Below, one piece after another: positions 58,770 to 64,000 of a stretch of 64,000 bases of DNA. Position numbers and translations under genes: made by a program. Under the pieces are notes generated by a model. It did not search any database and was not told the origin of the DNA. It was given only the letters and a program-made list of their open reading frames with translations. Source of the DNA: Rhynchonema sp. JSB1_4 (Eukaryota > Nematoda > Chromadorea > Monhysterida > Xyalidae); the NCBI GenBank assembly GCA_030248065.1, contig JASAMV010005084.1, forward strand, positions 1 through 64,000. Direction: 5' to 3'. Positions within the stretch are counted from its first letter, which is position 1; every line of letters begins with the position of its first letter.

Positions 58770-60305
58770 TACACTGTCTGGGGGCCAAATGAAAAATATA
58801 ACCCCCCAATAATGCACCCCCCCATAAATTGAACCCCCGAAAAATAACCCTAGTGAAAAAATAGACCCCCCGGGTTTATACTGGCAGGCGGAAAAAAAAC
58901 CGGTTTTTTTTTCGGAAAAAAAAACCGAAAAAAGCCGTTTTTTTTCCGAGACCCGAATACTTTTCCATTTATTTTTCCGTGGGTACCTTTTCGGTTTTTG
59001 ATCGGAAAAATATCGGTACTTTATTCCAATTTTTCCAAAAAATTGTAATGCAAAACTGATGAGTTTTTCGATTTCAGTGAAAAATTGGCTCGAGCACAAA
59101 AATTAACCGGCCCAAAATGGGCCAAAAAGCGTGTAAACCACGTGTTTTCGACTGACTTCAACACTCTTCAAGAGCACTCTCGTCACTTCGAACAAATTTT
59201 GCACTGAAATTGTTATATTTTTCGAAATTACCGTAAAAACCTAAACAGAAGGGGGGGGCTCTATTAACTCACTGACCCCATTTTGGGGGGGCTCTATTAC
59301 GGGGGGGCTCTATTCCGGGGGGGCCTCTATTACCGTAAAACCTAAAATACAAGGAGGGCCGTATTTTTTCACTGACCCTTTTTAGGGGGGGCTGTATTTT
59401 TGGGGGCTCTATTTTTTGGGGGGGGGCTGTATTTTTTCGCTGCCCAACATCTCAAAAAATGTTCCAAAAAATACCCCTAAAATGGAGTTCTGTCAGGGTT
59501 TTACTGGTCATTATTGAGTGTTTTCAGGTGCAGATCTTCCATAAAAGGCTTTACGTCATCATATACTCAACCACAAACGTTGTACACAAAGGTGTCTTAC
59601 ACAAGAACTTGACTTTACGACCCACAAGCGGGGAATTCCACGTTGGGGGGGGGCTGTATTTTTTGGGGGGGGGGGGGCTCCTGACCCCTTTTAGGGGGGG
59701 GGGCTGTATTTTTTGGGGGGGGGCTCTATTTTTTGGGGGGGGCTCTATTTTAGGGCATACGGTACACTGTCTGGGGGCCAAATGAAAAATATAACCCCCC
59801 AATAATTGACCCCCCCATAAATTGAACCCCCGCAAAATAACCCTAGTGAAAAAATAGACCCCCCGGGTTTATACTGGCAGGCGGAAAAAAAACCGAAAAA
59901 AACCGTTTTTTTTCCGAGACCCGAATACTTTTCCATTTATTTTTCCGTGGGTACCTTTTCGGTTTTTGATCGGAAAAATATCGGTACTTTATTCCAATTT
60001 TTCCAAAAAATTGTAATGCAAAACTGATGAGTTTTTCGATTTCAGTGAAAAATTGGCTCGAGCACAAAAATTAACCGGCCCAAAATGGGCCAAAAAGCGT
60101 GTAAACCACGTGTTTTCGACTGACTTCAACACTCTTCAAGAGCACTCTCGTCACTTCGAACAAATTTTGCACTGAAATTGTTATATTTTTCGAAATTACC
60201 GTAAAAACCTAAACAGAAGGGGGGGCTCTATTAACTCACTGACCCCATTTTGGGGGGGCTCTATTACGGGGGGGGGGCTCTATTCCGGGGGGGGGGCCTC
60301 TATTA
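58346..60305. repeat. Tandem duplication of about 0.97-0.99 kb
   Basis: CCGTAAAACCTAAAATAC recurs at 58346, 59333 and 60306, and the sequence between is near identical in the first two intervals (a CTGTATT element, a fragment of the CCGTATTGTCGG family, the left half of the TATACTGGCA element and the left end of a CCGTAAAAACC element). The third unit is partial. Confidence 0.88.
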
Positions 60306-61634
60306 CCGTAAAACCTAAAATACAGGGGGGGGGGGGCTGTATTTTTTCACTGACCCCTTTTAGGGGGGGCTGTATTTTTGGGGGGGCTCTATTTTTGGGG
60401 GGGCTGTATTTTTTCGTTGCCCAAAATCTCAAAAAATGTTCCAAAAAATACCCCTAAAATGGAGTTCTGTCAGGGTGTTACTGGTCATTATTGAGTGTTT
60501 TTAGGTGCAGATCTTCCATAAAAGGCTTTACGTAATCATATACTCAACCACAAACGTTGTACACAAGGTGTGTTATACAAGAACTTGACTTGACTTTACG
60601 ACCCCCAAGCAATGGTGTGGCTGGGGGGGTGGGGGGGTCCCCCCCCAAGGTACAGTAGGTAGGTTGCCGCCCCTCGCCTGGTACAGTAGGTAGGTTGCCG
60701 CCCCTCCCCTGGTACAGTAGGTAGGTTGCCGCCCCACCTAACTTTTCACCCAAAACATTCATTTTTGGCTTAAAATTGCATAAAATTAGCATATTTGTCT
60801 GCAAATAGGCGAAAAATCGCACGCTGCGCGCGAAATTAGTGTTTTAGGCCACATTTTCTTCAGTATTTAGACATAAAAAATTTCGGTTTCCAGATGACCC
60901 CCCCCCAAGTGGTACGACCCCCCCCCCCCAAGCAAGGCGGGTACAGTAGGTAGGTTGCCGCCCCGCATTTTGGGTGGTACAGTAGGTTGCCGCCCCGCCT
61001 GGGTAGCTACACCACTGCCCCCAAGTGGGGAATTCCAAGTTGGGGGGGGGCTGTATTTTTGGGGGGCTCGATTTTTTCACTGAACCCTTTTAGGGGGCTG
61101 TATTTTTGGGGGGGCTGTATTTTTGGGGGGGCTCTATTTTAGGGAATACGGTAATTCACTGACCCGAACCTGAAAAATTGTTCCCAGAAATACCCCCAAA
61201 AACCCCTAAAAACGGGTTTGAAAGGATGTTTTTTCGCTTGCAACCGCATTTATTCGTGTCTATTCGTCAATAGGAGGCGTATTATGTGCTCTGAACAAAC
61301 AACAAACGTGCATACATGTACCTGTACACCACTATCAAGCCTTAATACACTACAGTATAGGGGATGTTACTTTGGGGGGGCTCTATTCCGGGGGGGGGGG
61401 GGGCTCTATTAATTCACTGACCCCTTTTTGGGGGGGGGGGTGTTTTCGGGGGGGGGGGGCTCTATTCCGGGGGGGCTGTATTTTCAAATTCAAATTTTAT
61501 CTGCAAGGTATTTAGGTTTTTACGGTACGTTCTTAAGTACTGGAAAAGTATTTGGAAAAAAAACGGTTTTTTTTTTCGAAAAAAAACCGTTTTTTTTCCA
61601 CGAAAAATAAAGAACGGTTCTTTATGACAGTATA
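58877..61634. mobile_element. TATACTGGCA hAT-type element carrying a large composite insertion
   Basis: The left part is 58877-59230 and the right part 61526-61634, with a perfect duplication CCCGGGTT at 58869-58876 and 61635-61642. At the TA that is intact in the complete copy at 42500-42953 (about 42855), a CCGTAAAAACC element is inserted (59231-61525). That insertion has itself grown through a duplicated unit of about 0.97 kb and a further hAT insertion. Confidence 0.9.
60610..61017. mobile_element. hAT-type MITE, word GGTACAGTAGGTAGGTTGCC
   Basis: Ends CAATGGTGTGGCTGGG / GGGTAGCTACACCACTG with a perfect duplication CCCCCAAG at 60602-60609 and 61018-61025. Sister copies of the host (for example 55175) are uninterrupted there. 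Three words lie on the left and two on the right in one orientation. The middle has CGCACGCTGCGCGCG. Confidence 0.95.
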
Positions 61635-61903
61635 CCCGGGTTCTATGTCCGACAATACGGTAACGGTAAGCAATTCCCAATTTCCAACAACATATTTCTT
61701 TTTCTTTGCGTTCGAGAGTCCGGCTCGGCTCAGCGCGCGCGGAATGTGACGACCATAGCCATTGGCCACAAGCCATTCAACAACTCGCTTCGCTGCATTA
61801 TATTGCTGCAACGGCTGCATTTATACACTTACATTTATTTTCTCTGGGAGACTACTATGTACTACTTCCGATCGCAAAGATCAACAGTTCGCATAGTACT
61901 AAT

Positions 61904-62317
61904 TTAGTCCAAAAATACAATCCACAAGACCTCAGGGTCGTGGATAGGATTCGTACACTGTATATACGTTTTCCGCACTGGATCCGTAGCACTAGGTCCA
62001 TTGATCATTGGGATCCATAGTCGTACTTTTGGGACTTCTGTGGGTCCACTGTGCACATGTGTTGCAGCAAATTTAAGATGGTGATGCACAAGCAGATCAC
62101 AGTGAGCCACGTTTGAACTAAGCATGTATTCAATACTTCTGCGCAAGCAGGTATGCCGCCCCGATTCCGGAGTGGTATTTTCTGATACAACCAGCTGATC
62201 ACATTCGATACAGTGGTTCTCGCACAACAAACCACCGGTATTCGAATCCAAGTGCTGTAGCGCTATATCGCAAACGAGCAAAGAGTTCGTCACTTTTTTG
62301 CATTGCGCCATTTTCAT
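61904..62317 (-). CDS. Hypothetical ORF, Cys/His-containing
   Basis: An ATG-initiated 137-codon frame with no recognisable family. It has several Cys and His (LLCENHCIECDQ, HCDLLVHHHLK) but no standard finger spacing. No splice partners are obvious. It may be a chance ORF, an exon, or a transposon relic. Confidence 0.25.
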   Translation of the reverse strand: MKMAQCKKVTNSLLVCDIALQHLDSNTGGLLCENHCIECDQLVVSENTTPESGRHTCLRRSIEYMLSSNVAHCDLLVHHHLKFAATHVHSGPTEVPKVRLWIPMINGPSATDPVRKTYIQCTNPIHDPEVLWIVFLD

Positions 62318-63301
62318 TGAACATTACCCCCAATCGGGCTTATTGTAATGCCGTCAATTCAAGTCAACCCTGACACGCACATTATATTTCTCATTCAGAG
62401 CTGCTTGAGTTGACGACTTCCAGTTGGCTACGCAATTGGCAACATACGATAGCCAATGTTTCATGTGTCATCGCCCGCCCCGCTTCAACATTATTTTGCT
62501 CTCGCAGATAGTTTTCTTGAAACAACTGCAGAGCAGCGCACCTGTCCAATCTGATCGAGCTCGTTGTCAGACCAATGTGTGGGCGTGCACGCGACGTGGT
62601 GGACTAACAAGTTTGGGTCCCTGCTCACTAAAGGTCATCAGGGCAACGGCTGACTGAAGATGACGTTGTAAAATACTGCCTACTTTTAGCAATAGTTTAC
62701 TAATTAGCAATAGCATAAATCTTCACATAATTAACCAATATTTTCGATCACCATATATATTTTCGAAATTTTTGTTGCATGTTAGTTTTGTTTTGGTTAC
62801 AAATAAGCATGATTTTCAGATGATCCCATTGTGTTGTTGAGTTCTTCGCTTGCATGATCATGCTCCCATTCCTGTCACTTTTGTTGAAAGTCTTCTGATT
62901 GATCACAAAAGTCTCACTGACTCACATAAATTTTACTTCAGAACGCAAATTAGTGGCACCACATAATCGATAAAAATCCACGGAGGAATAACACAAAACA
63001 CACTCGAAAACTGAAAAGGCAATAAAAAAGGTAAACAATAACCGGATCGATACAAATGAAATCGATTCTCATTCTCACGAAATTAACAACGAAAAATAAA
63101 AAAGCAACCACTTCAGACTCAAAGCTATAGAAAACGGCAAGAAGTCTTATAGCAAAAAATACGCAAAAACCACGCAGAAACCATTACAAATTAAATTCAT
63201 TACAAATTAAAATGCCCATAAAGTACGCACCAACAAACCACAGCCCGTGTTTGATAAAAACAATATCATCCCATCAACAGTTAGTTGCCTGCGCATTGTA
63301 A
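62318..63301. other. A/T-rich sequence without recognised features
   Basis: I see no gene, element end or repeat family here. Confidence 0.5.
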
Positions 63302-63490
63302 TCTATACTACTAAAACAGGAAGACGTATGTGTGTATGTATGTGTGTATGTGGCCCCCTCCCACGGAAGGGCGGACGGGTCAATTTTCACGGGTAGCTTT
63401 GGGTATGCTAACGGGTCTTCGGGGGAGGGGGGAGGGGGTACGGCACGGGCGCGGCGCTGTAGCCGGGCCGTAGGCACGGGTCCCGTCTAG
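63302..63490 (+). mobile_element. Mini-Helitron-like element, copy 2
   Basis: Same 5' TCTATACTACTAAAACAGGA and 3' ...CCCGTCTAG ends as 12610-12799. It is inserted between A and T, with a terminal hairpin just before CTAG. The TATG/TGTG microsatellite and G-run lengths differ between the copies. Confidence 0.88.
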
Positions 63491-64000
63491 TATTCTGACA
63501 AAAACACTTTTGAAGTGCACAGCCAGAACGGAACCATGACCAACAACATCCTTCAAATGACTACCACGGTCGCTCAATAAAAAACATCAAAAACAACCGC
63601 CGTGACGTCTCAGAGTTACCAGCAAACAGTTCAGCAGACAAGCGGGCTTGGCCTCATCACATGATAGGTTCGAGGCTTTGATGGTAAAAAGTGCGTGGAC
63701 ATTTGGGGCCACACTACAACGAGTAAGAATAAATACACATTACAAAAGTAATCAAAAAAAATAAATGCCTGATGCACGTTCAAAATATCCGGAAGCAAAG
63801 CAACCCCACTATGCGAGGTATTCACAAGCAGTTTTTGGGCATCTGCGGCAAAGAGGATATTTGCACTTTTTGGTCTCAAAGACACTACAACTGTCGTAGA
63901 TACAAATACGGCAAACAATTAAATGACAATACAATAGGTACTCATAAAATATAGAATCTGTGGATAATTTTACGATTTTCTACCATCTTGCACGTTAGTG
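63491..64000. other. Sequence without recognised features
   Basis: There is no supported gene or repeat up to the window edge. Confidence 0.5.

Larger units (their letters stand above)
56682..58776. mobile_element. Outermost hAT-type element of a four-level nest
   Basis: A GGTACACTAACCGCCGC-word element begins CAGTGTAGTTCC at 56682. Its right half resumes at 58021, and its end GGAACTA/CACTG is itself split by a TA-type element (58346-58769), finishing at 58776. The flanks (GGGCAGAC / TCTGGGGG) do not match, so the original target duplication is lost or the flank was rearranged. Confidence 0.8.

Overview
This is a eukaryotic nuclear window, most likely from an invertebrate animal. The genes have many spliceosomal introns (GT...AG, T-rich 3' ends) and typical animal products: SLU7 splicing factor, DPM2, RPAP2, an ABCC4/MRP4-like transporter and a BTB plus C2H2 zinc-finger protein. 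The phylum cannot be fixed from the sequence. I saw no rRNA, tRNA, CRISPR array or bacterial-type operon.

Layout. 1-5982 is a 123-bp minisatellite that runs off the left edge. 6-14 kb is gene-free and packed with small non-autonomous DNA transposons. 14.5-19 kb is SLU7 (+). 18-29.5 kb is a complex duplication: the SLU7 3' end plus the DPM2 locus, then an inverted copy of the downstream block, an inverted SLU7 fragment, then a second direct copy. SLU7 is intact only in the first copy and DPM2 only in the second. 30.0-31.5 kb is an RS-rich gene (+). 32.2-34.8 kb is RPAP2 (-), with a retrotransposon fragment in intron 1. 35.6-47.6 kb is the ABCC4-like gene (-), and 47.95-56.1 kb is the two-BTB zinc-finger gene (-). 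56.7-61.6 kb is a stack of nested transposons. 61.6-64 kb holds one weak ORF and a Helitron-like element.

The most striking feature is the transposon population. Eleven insertions have perfect 8-bp target duplications (hAT-type) and more than a dozen have TA duplications. Paralogous empty sites confirm several of them. Many hAT-type families share one plan: CAG(T/G)G ends, a G-run/C-run palindrome inside the left end, a CG-rich palindrome in the middle, and a family-specific word of about 10-20 bp repeated next to both ends. Each family has its own word. They insert into one another up to four or five levels deep. No transposase ORF is visible, so the mobilising enzymes must lie elsewhere.

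The ABCC4-like gene carries a second notable feature: two homologous exons for the same piece of transmembrane domain 2. Both have phase 1 acceptors and phase 0 donors, so joining both would break the frame. This is the signature of mutually exclusive splicing.
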